Positions 9,984-19,233 of a DNA stretch of 64,000 nucleotides are shown in pieces (position 1 is the first letter of the stretch; every line of letters starts with the position of its first letter). The notes beneath the pieces were generated by a model. The model did not search any database, had not been told where the DNA came from, and saw only the letters and a list, made by a program, of their open reading frames with translations. Position numbers and translations under genes: made by a program. The stretch is from Azospira restricta (lineage in GTDB: Bacteria > Pseudomonadota > Gammaproteobacteria > Burkholderiales > Rhodocyclaceae): the NCBI RefSeq assembly GCF_016858125.1, contig NZ_CP064781.1, positions 2,055,501 to 2,119,500 of the forward strand. The letters are read 5' to 3'.

Positions 9984-10180
9984 CGGTTCTTGCCGGCGCC
10001 GGTGCGTCGGTTGCGTTTGCCGGCCGGCTTGGCGCCGCGCGGGCGGGCGCCGCCGCGGCTTTCCCGCGACGACAGCCGCGGCCAGCGCAGGCGGATCGCG
10101 TGGTCGATGTCGAGGTATTCGCGCGACGTCTCGAGGAAGGCCGCGATGGTGTCCAGTTGGGTGGGGGTGACGGCTGCCAT
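9965..10180 (-). CDS. Small basic protein, 71 aa
   Basis: Unrecognised protein starting MAAVTPTQLDTIAAFLETSR. The first 40 residues are predicted helical, and the tail is strongly basic and Gly/Arg/Lys-rich (RESRGGARPRGAKPAGKR), consistent with nucleic-acid binding. The start has a good ribosome-binding site (GGAGAACGAG). A TTGACA hexamer lies upstream on the minus strand at 10266-10261, without a convincing -10, and a GAGAATTCTC palindrome at 10207-10216 could be an operator. The 3' end overlaps the convergent WYL gene. Confidence 0.55.
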   Translation of the reverse strand: MAAVTPTQLDTIAAFLETSREYLDIDHAIRLRWPRLSSRESRGGARPRGAKPAGKRNRRTGAGKNRYACTA

Positions 10181-10386
10181 CTCGTTCTCCGGTCTTTGGG
10201 GTACGGGAGAATTCTCGCCCGACACCACACCACCGGCTGTTCGGACTGTGCAACGGTTTGTGTCAATCTGTTTCAGACGGTTGACGGCGCGTTGCGAGCA
10301 GGCGCGCAAGGGTGTGGATCATCCGGTTGTCCGCCGCGGCCGACCCTGCCGGCTCCCGGCGCGCCGATCGTCGGTGTTCGTTCCTG

Positions 10387-10833
10387 TCATTTGCGGCGCG
10401 CGTCGGTTTTCGGCGGCAATCCTTGCGCCGCGCGCGCGAGCCGGTCCGCGTCGTGGTTGCGGTGACGCGGCAGCCAGATGACGCCGGCCGACTCGAAATC
10501 GGCCATCGTCCGCCGGATGTCGGCCAGCAGCCTGGCGAGGTGCGGCGTTGCGGTGTCGTCGCGGCCGTTCAGGCAGTCCACGGCGAAGCGGCTGTCGCTG
10601 CGGATCAGGATGCGCCGCCAGCCGGCGGCTTCCGCGACTGCCAGCGCGGCAGCGATGGCGCAGGCCTCGGCCTCGTTGTTGCAGCCGCTGCGCCCGAGTC
10701 GGCGGGAGATTTCCTGGCGCGTGCCGTCGGGCGCCAGCAGCACCAGCCCGATGCTCATGCGCCCGGGATTGGGCAGGGCAGTGCCGTCGACCCAGGCCTC
10801 GCAGCAGCGTGTCGGCGGTATCGTAGCTTGCAT
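10387..10833 (-). CDS. RNase H-fold protein (RNase HI-like)
   Basis: 148-residue RNase H-like protein. The catalytic acidic residues can be placed: Asp16 in WVDGTALPNPG, Glu56 in NNEAEA, Asp80 in IRSDSR, and a final Asp in RHRNHDADRLA. The basic protrusion of E. coli RNase HI is absent, so it resembles the short RNase H-like (RVT_3) group rather than RnhA itself. Expected action is on the RNA strand of RNA-DNA hybrids, but family members vary. It stands alone, divergent from surE across 130 nt. Confidence 0.82.
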   Translation of the reverse strand: MQATIPPTRCCEAWVDGTALPNPGRMSIGLVLLAPDGTRQEISRRLGRSGCNNEAEACAIAAALAVAEAAGWRRILIRSDSRFAVDCLNGRDDTATPHLARLLADIRRTMADFESAGVIWLPRHRNHDADRLARAAQGLPPKTDARRK

Positions 10834-10864
10834 GGCGGCGGTGGTCGCGGGGGCGCCTAGCTGC

Positions 10865-10870
10865 TAGAAT
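10865..10870 (+). promoter_or_regulatory. Possible -10 element upstream of surE
   Basis: TAGAAT in the 130-nt divergent region, about 95 nt before surE. No good -35 is seen. The same hexamer recurs before dapA and the diguanylate cyclase in this window. Confidence 0.35.
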
Positions 10871-10963
10871 CGGTGGCGTTTTCGGGACGTCGGCACGACT
10901 GGGCAGGCGCCCGTCGCGAAACCGGTCAGGTGCCGGTTGTCCGCTTCTTCTTGCTGAGTTTTC

Positions 10964-11704
10964 ATGCGCATCCTTCTTTCCAACGACGACGGCTACTTCG
11001 CTCCCGGCATCGAGCATCTGGCGCGCGCGCTCGGCGATCTCGGCGAGATCACCGTGGTCGCGCCCGAGCGCGACCGCAGCGGCGCCTCCAATTCGCTGAC
11101 GCTCGATCGGCCCCTGTCGCTGCGGCGAACGCCCAACGGCTTCTACCACGTGAACGGGACGCCGACCGACTGTGTGCACCTTGCCGTGACCGGCATGCTC
11201 GACACGCTGCCGGACATGGTCGTCTCGGGTATCAACCACGGCGCCAACATGGGCGACGATACCATCTATTCGGGCACCGTCGCCGCCGCTACCGAAGGCT
11301 ACCTGCTCGGCGTGCCGGCGCTTGCGGTGTCGCTGGTCGGCAAGTCCGGGCAGCATTTCGCGACCGCCGCGCAGATCGCACGGCAACTCGTCGCGCGCTT
11401 CCTCGCACAGCCGATCCGCGAGCCGGTGCTGCTCAACGTGAACGTCCCGGACGTTCCGCTGTCTGATATCAGGGGCATTAAGGTGACCCGTCTCGGGCGG
11501 CGGCACAAGGCGGAGCCGGTGGTGAAGGCGCAGACGCCGCGCGGCGAGACTGTCTATTGGGTCGGTGCTGCCGGCGAAGCGGCGGATGCCGGTGAGGGCA
11601 CCGACTTCCATGCGGTGGCGAACAATTTCGTGTCGGTGACGCCGCTGCAGATCGACCTTACGCACGCCGGGCAGCTGGCGATGATCGAAGGCTGGATGAC
11701 GTAA
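10964..11704 (+). CDS. surE: 5'/3'-nucleotidase SurE
   Basis: Metal-dependent phosphatase acting on nucleoside monophosphates and short polyphosphate; linked to stationary-phase survival. The 246 residues begin [16 protein letters not shown], with the metal-binding Asp pair. SGASNSLTL and [20 protein letters not shown] complete the active site. It is the first gene of surE-pcm-nlpD-rpoS, and its stop overlaps the pcm start by one base (TAATG). Confidence 0.97.
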   Translation: MRILLSNDDGYFAPGIEHLARALGDLGEITVVAPERDRSGASNSLTLDRPLSLRRTPNGFYHVNGTPTDCVHLAVTGMLDTLPDMVVSGINHGANMGDDTIYSGTVAAATEGYLLGVPALAVSLVGKSGQHFATAAQIARQLVARFLAQPIREPVLLNVNVPDVPLSDIRGIKVTRLGRRHKAEPVVKAQTPRGETVYWVGAAGEAADAGEGTDFHAVANNFVSVTPLQIDLTHAGQLAMIEGWMT

Positions 11705-12363
11705 TGGCCCACGCGCTCGCCGGCATCGGCATGACTTCGCAGCGTACGCGCGCGCGGATGATCGACCGCCTGCGCGAGAAGGGCGTGCAGAACGACGCGG
11801 TGCTCGCGGCGATGGCGGCGGTGCCGCGCCACGTGTTCGTCGAGGAGGCGCTGGCCTATCGCGCCTACGAGGACACCGCCTTGCCGCTCGGGCTCGGGCA
11901 GACGATCTCGCAGCCCTACATCGTCGCGCGCATGATCGAAGTGCTGCTGGCCGGCCGCGCCGGACTCGGCAGGACGCTGGAGGTCGGCGCCGGCTGCGGT
12001 TATCAGGCTGCGGTGCTGGCGCAGTTGACCGAGGAGGTCTACGCGATCGAACGACTGGAACCGCTGATCGCACGGGCCAAGCTCAACCTGCGCGCGGTGC
12101 AGGAGTTCCGCGTGCGGCTGAAGCATGGTGACGGCCAGCTCGGGCTGCCGGAAGCGGCGCCGTTCGATACGATCATCCTCGCTGCGGCCGCGCCGCGCGT
12201 GCCGCCGGTGCTTTTGCAGCAGCTGGCGCTTGGTGGCAGAATGATGTTGCCATTGGGAACGAGCGAGCAGGTGCTTTGTCTGATCGAACGTCGTCCGGAA
12301 GGTTTTGTCGAATCGCGGCTCGATGCCGTGCGCTTTGTACCGCTGCTCTCGGGGATTGAATGA
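11704..12363 (+). CDS. pcm: Protein-L-isoaspartate O-methyltransferase
   Basis: Repairs isoaspartyl residues in aged proteins using SAM. The 219 residues show the N-terminal helix region, the VPRHVFV segment, the Pcm hallmark LPLGLGQTISQPYIV, and SAM-binding motif I (LEVGAGCGYQAAVLAQL). It overlaps surE by 1 nt and nlpD by 4 nt, so the genes are translationally coupled. Confidence 0.96.
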   Translation: MAHALAGIGMTSQRTRARMIDRLREKGVQNDAVLAAMAAVPRHVFVEEALAYRAYEDTALPLGLGQTISQPYIVARMIEVLLAGRAGLGRTLEVGAGCGYQAAVLAQLTEEVYAIERLEPLIARAKLNLRAVQEFRVRLKHGDGQLGLPEAAPFDTIILAAAAPRVPPVLLQQLALGGRMMLPLGTSEQVLCLIERRPEGFVESRLDAVRFVPLLSGIE

Positions 12364-13292
12364 AGGATTACCGTCGCCTCGCCCTCGCACTTTCCATTGT
12401 CGTCGCCGCCGGCTGCGCCAGCACGGTCCCGGCGCCGGTGGTCGAGCGCGGCGCCACGGCCCCCGCCGCGGCAGCGGGTGCCCGCGATCTGTACACGGTG
12501 AAGAGCGGCGATACGCTGTACAGCATCGCGCGCGAACACGGCATCGACTACCGCGACCTGATCGCCTGGAACAGCATCGAGACTCCCAACCGCATCCGGG
12601 TCGGCGTGCAGTTGCGCGTACGGGCGCCGGGTGCCGCTGTCGCCTCCGGCGAAACGGTCGTCACGCAGCCGATCGGCGGCATGGCGGGAGTCGAGCAGCG
12701 TTCGCTCGACGGTGCGCCGACGGCGGTGGCACCGTCGCCGGCGTCGTCGCTGCTGAAAACCGAGCCGAAGGCCGGCAAGCTGGCGTATTCGGAAGAGGCG
12801 CTGGCGCAGGCGCAGCGCGCGTCGAACGGCGGCACGCCGGTGCTGGCGAAGGCGGATCCGCGCCCCGAGCCGGCGCCGGAGGCGAAGCCGCAGCCGGCGC
12901 CCGAGGCGGTAGCCGCGGGACCGGACGACGTGCCGTGGATCTGGCCGTCGGCGGGGAAGCTGGTCGGCCAGTTCAGCGAATCGGGCAGCAAGGGCATCGA
13001 CATCGCCGGCAGGGCCGGCGACCCGGTAGTCGCCGCCGGCGACGGCAAGGTCGTCTATTCCGGCACCGGCCTGCGCGGCTACGGCAAGCTGATCATCGTC
13101 AAGCACAACGCCACCTTCCTCTCCGCCTACGCGCACAACCAGAACCTGCTGGTGAAGGAAGGCCAGTCGGTGAGCAAGGGCCAGAAGATCGCCGAGATGG
13201 GCAACACCGACAGCGATCAGGTCAAGCTCCATTTCGAGATCCGGCGACAAGGGAAGCCGGTCGACCCGCTGAAATACCTGCCGCAGCGCTGA
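12360..13292 (+). CDS. nlpD: Lipoprotein NlpD, amidase activator
   Basis: Outer-membrane lipoprotein that activates a cell-wall amidase (AmiC in E. coli) at the septum. A signal peptide ends at a lipobox-like VAAGC (Cys19). One LysM domain follows (about 43-88, YTVKSGDTLYSIAREHGI), then an Ala/Pro-rich linker and a C-terminal M23-type LytM domain (about 200-310). The LytM site is degenerate: the usual zinc-binding His before GID is replaced (SKGIDIAG), as in E. coli NlpD, so it should not be a hydrolase. In E. coli the main rpoS promoter lies within nlpD; the same may hold here. Confidence 0.93.
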   Translation: MKDYRRLALALSIVVAAGCASTVPAPVVERGATAPAAAAGARDLYTVKSGDTLYSIAREHGIDYRDLIAWNSIETPNRIRVGVQLRVRAPGAAVASGETVVTQPIGGMAGVEQRSLDGAPTAVAPSPASSLLKTEPKAGKLAYSEEALAQAQRASNGGTPVLAKADPRPEPAPEAKPQPAPEAVAAGPDDVPWIWPSAGKLVGQFSESGSKGIDIAGRAGDPVVAAGDGKVVYSGTGLRGYGKLIIVKHNATFLSAYAHNQNLLVKEGQSVSKGQKIAEMGNTDSDQVKLHFEIRRQGKPVDPLKYLPQR

Positions 13293-13294
13293 TC

Positions 13295-14248
13295 ATGAGC
13301 GACGATACCGAGTTCGAAGACGACGCGCTGCTCGAGCCGGAAACGCCCGACGACCAGGAGCTGGAAGCGGCGGAAAAGGAGTCGGCGGCGGCCGAGACGG
13401 TCAGCCCGGAAACCGAGATCCTCAACGATGTCACGCAGCTCTACCTCAACGAGATCGGCGCCAAGCCGCTGCTGACCCCGGCCGAGGAGGCGGCGACGGC
13501 GCGGGCGATGCGCGCCGGCGACTTCTCGGCGCGGCAGAAGATGATCGAGCACAACCTGCGGCTCGTCGTGAACATCGCCAAGCACTACCTGAACCGCGGC
13601 ATCCCGTTGCTCGACCTGGTCGAGGAGGGCAACCTCGGCCTGATCCATGCGCTGGAGAAGTTCGATCCGGAACGCGGCTTCCGCTTCTCGACCTATGCGA
13701 CATGGTGGATCCGGCAGAGCATCGAGCGCGCGATCATGAACCAGTCGCGCACGATCCGCCTGCCGGTGCACGTGGTCAAGGAACTGAACATCGTGCTGCG
13801 CGCGGTGCGTCATCTGGAGGCGGCCAACGGCCGCGAGATCAGCCACGAGCAGATCGCGCATCTGATCGACAAGCCGGTCAGCGAGGTGCAGCGCATCCTC
13901 GCGCTGAACGAGCACATCGCCTCGCTCGACGCGCCGCTGGAGATCGATCCGAACCACACCATCGCCGACGCGATTCCCGACGAGAACGGGGTCGACCCGG
14001 CGGCCTACCTCGAATCGAGCGAGATGGGCGACCTCCTCGCCAGCTGGGTCGGCCAGCTGCCGGACAAGCAGCGGGCGGTGATCGAGCGCCGCTACGGACT
14101 CAACGGCTCGGAGGTGTGCACGCTGGAGGCGATCGCCGCCGACATGCAGCTGACGCGCGAGCGCGTGCGGCAGATCCAGATCGAGGCGCTCGGCCACCTG
14201 CGCCGCATCATCCGCCGCGGCGGCGTCACCCGCGACAGCCTGCTATAG
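13295..14248 (+). CDS. rpoS: RNA polymerase sigma factor RpoS
   Basis: General stress and stationary-phase sigma factor, 317 residues. Acidic N-terminus (region 1.1-like), region 1.2 (LYLNEIGAKPLLTPAEE), region 2 (NLRLVVNIAKHYLNRGIP; FRFSTYATWWIRQSIERAI), region 3, and region 4 with the -35-binding helix-turn-helix (LEAIAADMQLTRERVRQIQIE). The start ATG is 2 nt after the nlpD stop. Its last six bases overlap the end of the convergent mltB, with no terminator visible between them. Confidence 0.97.
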   Translation: MSDDTEFEDDALLEPETPDDQELEAAEKESAAAETVSPETEILNDVTQLYLNEIGAKPLLTPAEEAATARAMRAGDFSARQKMIEHNLRLVVNIAKHYLNRGIPLLDLVEEGNLGLIHALEKFDPERGFRFSTYATWWIRQSIERAIMNQSRTIRLPVHVVKELNIVLRAVRHLEAANGREISHEQIAHLIDKPVSEVQRILALNEHIASLDAPLEIDPNHTIADAIPDENGVDPAAYLESSEMGDLLASWVGQLPDKQRAVIERRYGLNGSEVCTLEAIAADMQLTRERVRQIQIEALGHLRRIIRRGGVTRDSLL

Positions 14249-15238
14249 CGCGCGCCGGCCGTCGCGGATCGCCTCGGCCAGCTGGAACACCGCCATCGCG
14301 TAGAAGCTCGAGCGGTTGTAGCGGGTGATCACGTAGAAGTTCTGGAATCCCACCCAGTATTCGGTTTCCTTGTCCGGTGTGACCAGGTCGATCAGCGCAC
14401 CGGCCGTCGCCGGGTCGGCATCGGTTTCGACGCCGCCGGCGATCAGCTCGGCGAGCGGGCGTTCCGGCTTGATCCCGAGCGCCAGCAGCGGCGCCGGATC
14501 GGCGGCGACGCGCACCGGCACGGCGACGCCGCCGCCCGCCTGCCAGCCGTGCTGGGCGAGGAAGCTGGCGACGCTGCCGATCGCGTCGGCGGCGCTCTGC
14601 GTCAGGTCGACGCGCCCGTCGCCGTCGAAGTCGACGGCGTAGCGCCGCTGGCTGCCGGGCATGAACTGCGGGATGCCGATCGCGCCGGCGTAGGAGCCTT
14701 TCAGCACGAGCGGATCGATGCCGTTCTCGCGCGCCAGCAGCAGGAACTGCTCGAGTTCGCCGCGGAAGAAAGGCGCGCGCGGCGGGTAGCGGAAGGCGAG
14801 CGTGGACAGCGCCTGCATCACGCCGAAGCGGCCGGTGTTCTGCCCGTATTCGGTCTCGACGCCGATGATCGCGACGATGATCTCCTCGGGCACGCCGTAG
14901 AGGACCGCGGCGCGCTTCAGCGTCGCCGCGTGCTGCTGCCAGAAGCGGATGCCGGCGGCGATCCGCCGTTCGTTCAGGAAGCGGGCGCGGTAGCGTTCCC
15001 ACGAGCGCTGCAGCTCGGGCACCGCGGCCGGCCTGATCGCGCGCAGCACGCTCTCGTTCGGGCCGAGGCGGGCGAAGCGCAGCTGCAGCCAGTCGGCGTC
15101 GAAGCCATGGCGGTCGCGCATCTCGGCGACGAAGGCGGCGACCTCGGGGTCGTCGGCAAAGCTGGCGGCGGGCAGCGCGCTCGCCGGGATCAGTGCCGCC
15201 AGCAGGGCGGCAAGCAGTTTCTTCAAGCAGGTCTCCAT
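14243..15238 (-). CDS. mltB: Lytic murein transglycosylase B
   Basis: Cleaves peptidoglycan between MurNAc and GlcNAc to form 1,6-anhydroMurNAc. The 331 residues carry a signal peptide (LLAALLAALIPASALPAA), the catalytic Glu in IIGVETEYGQNTGRFGVMQA, and the SYAGAIGIPQFMPGS motif. A C-terminal VGFQNFYVITRYNRSSFYA segment is typical of the family. No lipobox Cys is evident, so it is probably periplasmic rather than lipid-anchored. Its start overlaps the end of the transglutaminase gene by 16 nt; it is the last gene of the moxR operon. Confidence 0.93.
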   Translation of the reverse strand: METCLKKLLAALLAALIPASALPAASFADDPEVAAFVAEMRDRHGFDADWLQLRFARLGPNESVLRAIRPAAVPELQRSWERYRARFLNERRIAAGIRFWQQHAATLKRAAVLYGVPEEIIVAIIGVETEYGQNTGRFGVMQALSTLAFRYPPRAPFFRGELEQFLLLARENGIDPLVLKGSYAGAIGIPQFMPGSQRRYAVDFDGDGRVDLTQSAADAIGSVASFLAQHGWQAGGGVAVPVRVAADPAPLLALGIKPERPLAELIAGGVETDADPATAGALIDLVTPDKETEYWVGFQNFYVITRYNRSSFYAMAVFQLAEAIRDGRRAL

Positions 15239-17199
15239 CGGTACGGGAGTTTTCGGGTGGCGGCGCGCAGGCGGCCGACGGCGTCATCGTCCTCGCCGCC
15301 GTAGCGGGTCGCCGCATACGCAGCCGCCGCGCTGCGGGCGGCCTTGCCGAATTCGGGGCGCGCGGCGGCGACGCGTGCGGCGTAGTCGAGCGGCCCTTCC
15401 CAGGCGTGCCGCGGCACGCCGAGCCGCGCCAGCCGCGCGCAGAAACGCAGCCAGGCGCGTTGTGCCGGATCGAGGCGCGGCCGCTGCGCCAGCGTCCACA
15501 GCGTGACGACCAGCAGCGCCGCGGCGCAGAGCACCGCCAGCAGTGCGGTCATGCCGCGCCAGTCGATGTCGTCGAGGCCGAGTCGCGACAGCATCTCGCG
15601 CTGGCGCTCCGGATTGTACCCGAGCACCCACTGGTTCCAGGCGTTGTTGATCGCGTCCCAGCGGTAGCGCAGCTGCCGCAGCCAGCCGATGTCGAGGCGC
15701 GCCATCATCGGCAGCGCGTCGCTTTCCGGCAGCGCCGAGGCGATGCCGCGCTCGATGCGCGAGGGCGCCGTGGCCGCGGTCGGATCGACGCGCTGCCAGC
15801 CGACGCCCTCCTGCCAGACCTCCGCCCAGGCATGGGCGTCCGACTGGCGGACGACGAGATAGCCGTCGACCGGGTTCAGTTCACCGCCCTGGTAGCCGGC
15901 GACGACGCGTGCCGGGATGCCGGCGGCGCGCATCAGGAAGACGAAGGCCGAGGCGTAGTGTTCGCAGAAGCCGCGCTTGGTCTCGAACAGGAACTGGTCG
16001 ACCGGATCGTCGCCGAGCAGCGGCGGTTGCAGCGTGTAGCCGAACTGCTCGCGGCCGAACATCAGCAGGGCTTCGGCGACGATCGCCTGCACGCTCGCAT
16101 GGCGCGCCTTCCATTCCGCGGCCAGTGCGCGGGCGCGCGGGTTGCCCGCGGTCGGCAGGCGTAGCGCGGCAGCGAGCAGCGCGCGCGTTTCGGCGGCCGG
16201 GCTGGCGCGGTAGTCGAGGCTGGAGGTGAAGGCGAAGCGGCTGCGCAGGCGTACCGGCTCGAAAGCGATCGCCTGCAGGCGGCCGCTGATGAAGGCCTGC
16301 TCGGGAATCGTCCGCGGCGCGTCGAGCGCCAGCAGCCAGCGCTGGTTGTGCGGCTCCAGCGTCGTCTCGTAGGCGATCGTGCCGCCGCGGTGTTCGATCG
16401 TCGCCGCTTCGAGCCGCCCCAACTGTGCCGGACGCCAGCGCAGGCCGTCGAACTCGTCCATCACCGGGCCGCGCCAGTACAGCCGGGCGTTGTCCGGCGG
16501 CGGGCCGGCGAAACGGACGCGGAAGGCGATGTTGCCGTTCAACACCAGATTGGAAATCGTTCCCGGTGCGATCGTTTCCGGCAGTCCGCTGCTGCCGGCA
16601 TGCGCATCCTGCGGCAGCCCCCACAGCGGCCCGGTGATGCGCGGGAAGAGCAGGAACAGGACGAGCATGAAGGGCGTCGCCTGCAACAGCAGCACGCCGG
16701 CGTAGCGGACGATCTCGGGCAGCGGCTGGCGGCCGCCGAAGATGCGCAGCAGCGTCGCCGTCTGCAGCGTCGCTGCGGCGAGCAGCCAGAGTCCGGTCGG
16801 AATGCTTTGCGAATAGAAGTAGTGGGTGAGCAGCAGGAAGAAGCCGAGCATGACGACGACGATCGCATCGCGGCGGCCGTGCATCTCCAGCGGCTTCAGC
16901 GCGACGAAGAGGACCAGCAGCGCGACGCCCGGGTCGCGGCCGAACAGCGTGCGGTACTGGAAGTAGACGCCGGCGCTGGCGGCGGCGACGACCAGGGCGA
17001 GCGCCCAGCGCGGCGGCAGCGGCCGCTCGCGCTGCCACAGCCAGGCGCGCAGGCCGATTGCCGCACCGGCGAGCAGGCCGAGCCAGGACGGCAGGTGGCC
17101 GACGTGCGGCGCGCCGGTGGCGAGCGCGCAGGCGAGCAGCCAGGGAACGCAGGCGCGCTCCAGCGGCTCAACGGGGCGCGGCGGTCGTTTCCGTTTCAT
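15223..17199 (-). CDS. tgpA: TgpA-type membrane transglutaminase-like protein
   Basis: 658-residue membrane protein: about six N-terminal transmembrane helices (DUF3488, residues about 15-190), a large periplasmic transglutaminase-like domain with Cys in KRGFCEHYASAF, His in SDAHAWAEVW and Asp in RVDPTAA, then one more helix (about 540-565) and a C-terminal DUF4129-like tail. Homologues (TgpA of Pseudomonas) are implicated in envelope integrity. It overlaps the DUF58 gene by 32 nt and mltB by 16 nt, which indicates strong coupling. The substrate is unknown. Confidence 0.9.
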   Translation of the reverse strand: MKRKRPPRPVEPLERACVPWLLACALATGAPHVGHLPSWLGLLAGAAIGLRAWLWQRERPLPPRWALALVVAAASAGVYFQYRTLFGRDPGVALLVLFVALKPLEMHGRRDAIVVVMLGFFLLLTHYFYSQSIPTGLWLLAAATLQTATLLRIFGGRQPLPEIVRYAGVLLLQATPFMLVLFLLFPRITGPLWGLPQDAHAGSSGLPETIAPGTISNLVLNGNIAFRVRFAGPPPDNARLYWRGPVMDEFDGLRWRPAQLGRLEAATIEHRGGTIAYETTLEPHNQRWLLALDAPRTIPEQAFISGRLQAIAFEPVRLRSRFAFTSSLDYRASPAAETRALLAAALRLPTAGNPRARALAAEWKARHASVQAIVAEALLMFGREQFGYTLQPPLLGDDPVDQFLFETKRGFCEHYASAFVFLMRAAGIPARVVAGYQGGELNPVDGYLVVRQSDAHAWAEVWQEGVGWQRVDPTAATAPSRIERGIASALPESDALPMMARLDIGWLRQLRYRWDAINNAWNQWVLGYNPERQREMLSRLGLDDIDWRGMTALLAVLCAAALLVVTLWTLAQRPRLDPAQRAWLRFCARLARLGVPRHAWEGPLDYAARVAAARPEFGKAARSAAAAYAATRYGGEDDDAVGRLRAATRKLPYRWRPA

Positions 17200-18148
17200 G
17201 TCCGTAGAGCGCCAGCGCTTCCAGGCAGGCGTCGCGGTGGGCGGTGCCGCAGGCGGGCGTAAGGGTCAGCCCGGGCAGCGCCAGCCCGTAGGCGAGCTGC
17301 GCCGCTTCCGCCGCCAGCACCCAGCCGGCGAGCACCGAAAGGCGGGTTTCGGCGTCCTCCTCGTCGGCAGTCAGCTGCCAGTCCAGCCACAGTTCCTCGC
17401 CGGCGCCGCCGGCGAAGTGCTTGACCAGCAGCGGGTAGGCCTCGACGTTGCGCGCCACCGCCTTCCAGGCGATGTGCCGGGGGGAGTCCGCCGGCTGGCG
17501 CAGGCGCAGTCCGGCGAAGTCCTCGTGGCCGCCGGCGCCGCGGGCGAGACCGGGGTCCGTCACCGGCGTCGGCGGTGGCAGCGGCCGCATTTCCGGGCGC
17601 GGGTAGACGAGGCAGCTGAAGACCGGATGCGGGTAGCTCCAGGCGCGGAAGAAACCGAGCGGGTAGGAGGCCTCCAGCGTGATCCGCCCGGGGTCGAGAC
17701 GGCCGCGGCGCTGCGTGGCGTAGGGGACGTTCACCTGCGCCTTGCCGGTCGCCGGCACGCTGGCGATCGCCGTGGCGTTGCCGGCGAAGCGGAACTGCAG
17801 CGCGCAGCGGCGCTCGCGGCGCGCATTGGCGAGATGGAGCGGAAAGCGCGCGACGTCGCCGGCGAACACCGGCTCGGCGCGGCCGGGCGTGATCGCCAGC
17901 CCGGCGAGGTTGCGGAAGGTGTGCACCATCGTCACCAGGCCGAGCCCGACGAGCAGGAAGACCAGCGCGTGGCCGAGGCTGAGGTTGTAATTGACGGCGC
18001 CGACCAGCATCACGCAGAGCACGGCGGCGTAGGCGATGCCGACGGCGGTCGGCAGGATGAAGATGCGGCGCTGGGTGAGGACGATCGGCACCCGTTCGTC
18101 GCGGCCGAAGCGGAAAAGCCAGCGGCGGAGGCGCGCGAATGCGGCCAT
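17168..18148 (-). CDS. DUF58 domain protein
   Basis: 326 residues with two adjacent transmembrane helices near the N-terminus (about 30-80) and a DUF58 domain toward the C-terminus, seen in the segment GGHEDFAGLRLRQPADSPRHI followed by WKAVARN. DUF58 proteins nearly always accompany MoxR ATPases and often a transglutaminase, as here. The start ATG overlaps the moxR stop by one base (TGATG). Exact role unknown; a MoxR client or partner in envelope assembly is the usual inference. Confidence 0.88.
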   Translation of the reverse strand: MAAFARLRRWLFRFGRDERVPIVLTQRRIFILPTAVGIAYAAVLCVMLVGAVNYNLSLGHALVFLLVGLGLVTMVHTFRNLAGLAITPGRAEPVFAGDVARFPLHLANARRERRCALQFRFAGNATAIASVPATGKAQVNVPYATQRRGRLDPGRITLEASYPLGFFRAWSYPHPVFSCLVYPRPEMRPLPPPTPVTDPGLARGAGGHEDFAGLRLRQPADSPRHIAWKAVARNVEAYPLLVKHFAGGAGEELWLDWQLTADEEDAETRLSVLAGWVLAAEAAQLAYGLALPGLTLTPACGTAHRDACLEALALYGHETETTAAPR

Positions 18149-19071
18149 CAGGGGAGCGGCGTGCGCCGGATGAGCGCGGCGATGTCGTCGGCGTCGGCGT
18201 GGCCGTTGCCCTGCACGCGGTTGAGGCGATGGGCGGCGACCGCCGGCAGCACCGCCTGCACGTCCTCCGGCAACACCATGCCGCGGCCGTCGATGAACGC
18301 CCAGGCGCGCGCCGCAGCGAGCAGCGCGAGGGCGGCGCGCGGCGACAGGCCGTGCGCGAAGGCGGGGTCGATCCGCGTCGCTTCGACCAGCGTCTGGACG
18401 TAGTCGACCAGCGCCGGCGCGACGTGTACCTCGGTCGCCGCCCGCTGCAGCGGCTGCAGGTCGGCCGGTGCCAGCGTCGGCTGCAGTTCGGCGAGCCGCT
18501 CGCGCGGGTTGCCGCCGGCGAGCAGCGCGCGCTCGGCATCGCGGTCGGGGTAGCCGAGTTCGATGCGCATCAGGAAGCGGTCGAGCTGCGATTCGGGCAG
18601 CGCGAAGGTGCCGACCTGATGCGACGGGTTCTGCGTGGCGATGACGAAGAATGGTTCCGGCAGCCGGCGGGTCTCGCCCTCGGCGGTCACCTGTCGCTCC
18701 TCCATCGCCTCCAGCAGGGCGCTCTGCGTCTTCGGTGTCGCCCGGTTGATCTCGTCGGCGAGCACCACCTGCGCGAACACCGGGCCGGGCAGGAAGCGGA
18801 ATCCGGCGCGCTCGCGGTCGTAGATCGAGACGCCGACGATGTCGGCCGGCAGCAGGTCGCTGGTGAACTGGATGCGCGAGAATTCCAGCCCGAGCAGCTG
18901 CGCCAGCGTGTGCGCCAGCGTCGTCTTGCCGACCCCGGGCAGATCCTCGATCAGCAGGTGGCCGCGGGCGAGCAGGCAGGCGAGCGCTAGCCGGATCTGC
19001 CGTTCCTTGCCGAGGATGATTTTGCCGGCGGCGTCGATCGTGCTGCCGAGGGCGTTGCGAAGGTCGCTCAT
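18148..19071 (-). CDS. MoxR-family AAA+ ATPase
   Basis: AAA+ chaperone-type ATPase of 307 residues. Walker A is LPGVGKTTLAH (about 41-51), Walker B VVLADEINRATPKTQSALLE, sensor 1 in FFVIATQNPSHQVGTF, and an arginine finger lies in LPESQLDRFLMR. MoxR proteins help mature metalloenzymes or envelope complexes. It is the first gene of the minus-strand moxR-DUF58-tgpA-mltB operon. A much longer open frame upstream is antisense to dapA and is not coding; the start MSDLRNALG at 19071 fits the family. Confidence 0.93.
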   Translation of the reverse strand: MSDLRNALGSTIDAAGKIILGKERQIRLALACLLARGHLLIEDLPGVGKTTLAHTLAQLLGLEFSRIQFTSDLLPADIVGVSIYDRERAGFRFLPGPVFAQVVLADEINRATPKTQSALLEAMEERQVTAEGETRRLPEPFFVIATQNPSHQVGTFALPESQLDRFLMRIELGYPDRDAERALLAGGNPRERLAELQPTLAPADLQPLQRAATEVHVAPALVDYVQTLVEATRIDPAFAHGLSPRAALALLAAARAWAFIDGRGMVLPEDVQAVLPAVAAHRLNRVQGNGHADADDIAALIRRTPLP

Positions 19072-19125
19072 GGCTTGTGGTGGCGCGGGTAATGGGTTGA
19101 TAATGCCCGGGACGACGAAATAACA

Positions 19126-19142
19126 GGAACCGTTAATGTTCC
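19126..19142. promoter_or_regulatory. Inverted repeat in the moxR / deacetylase divergent region
   Basis: GGAAC-7 nt-GTTCC lies in the 162-nt region between two divergent genes. It may be an operator for either; nothing else supports this. Confidence 0.25.
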
Positions 19143-19233
19143 CGCCGATTATAGCGGGGCGGCGTAGACGGCGTGGCCGGAACGCTCGGCGAGGCGCAAC
19201 GATAAGCGCAGGGAAAGACACAGGGAAGGCGAA

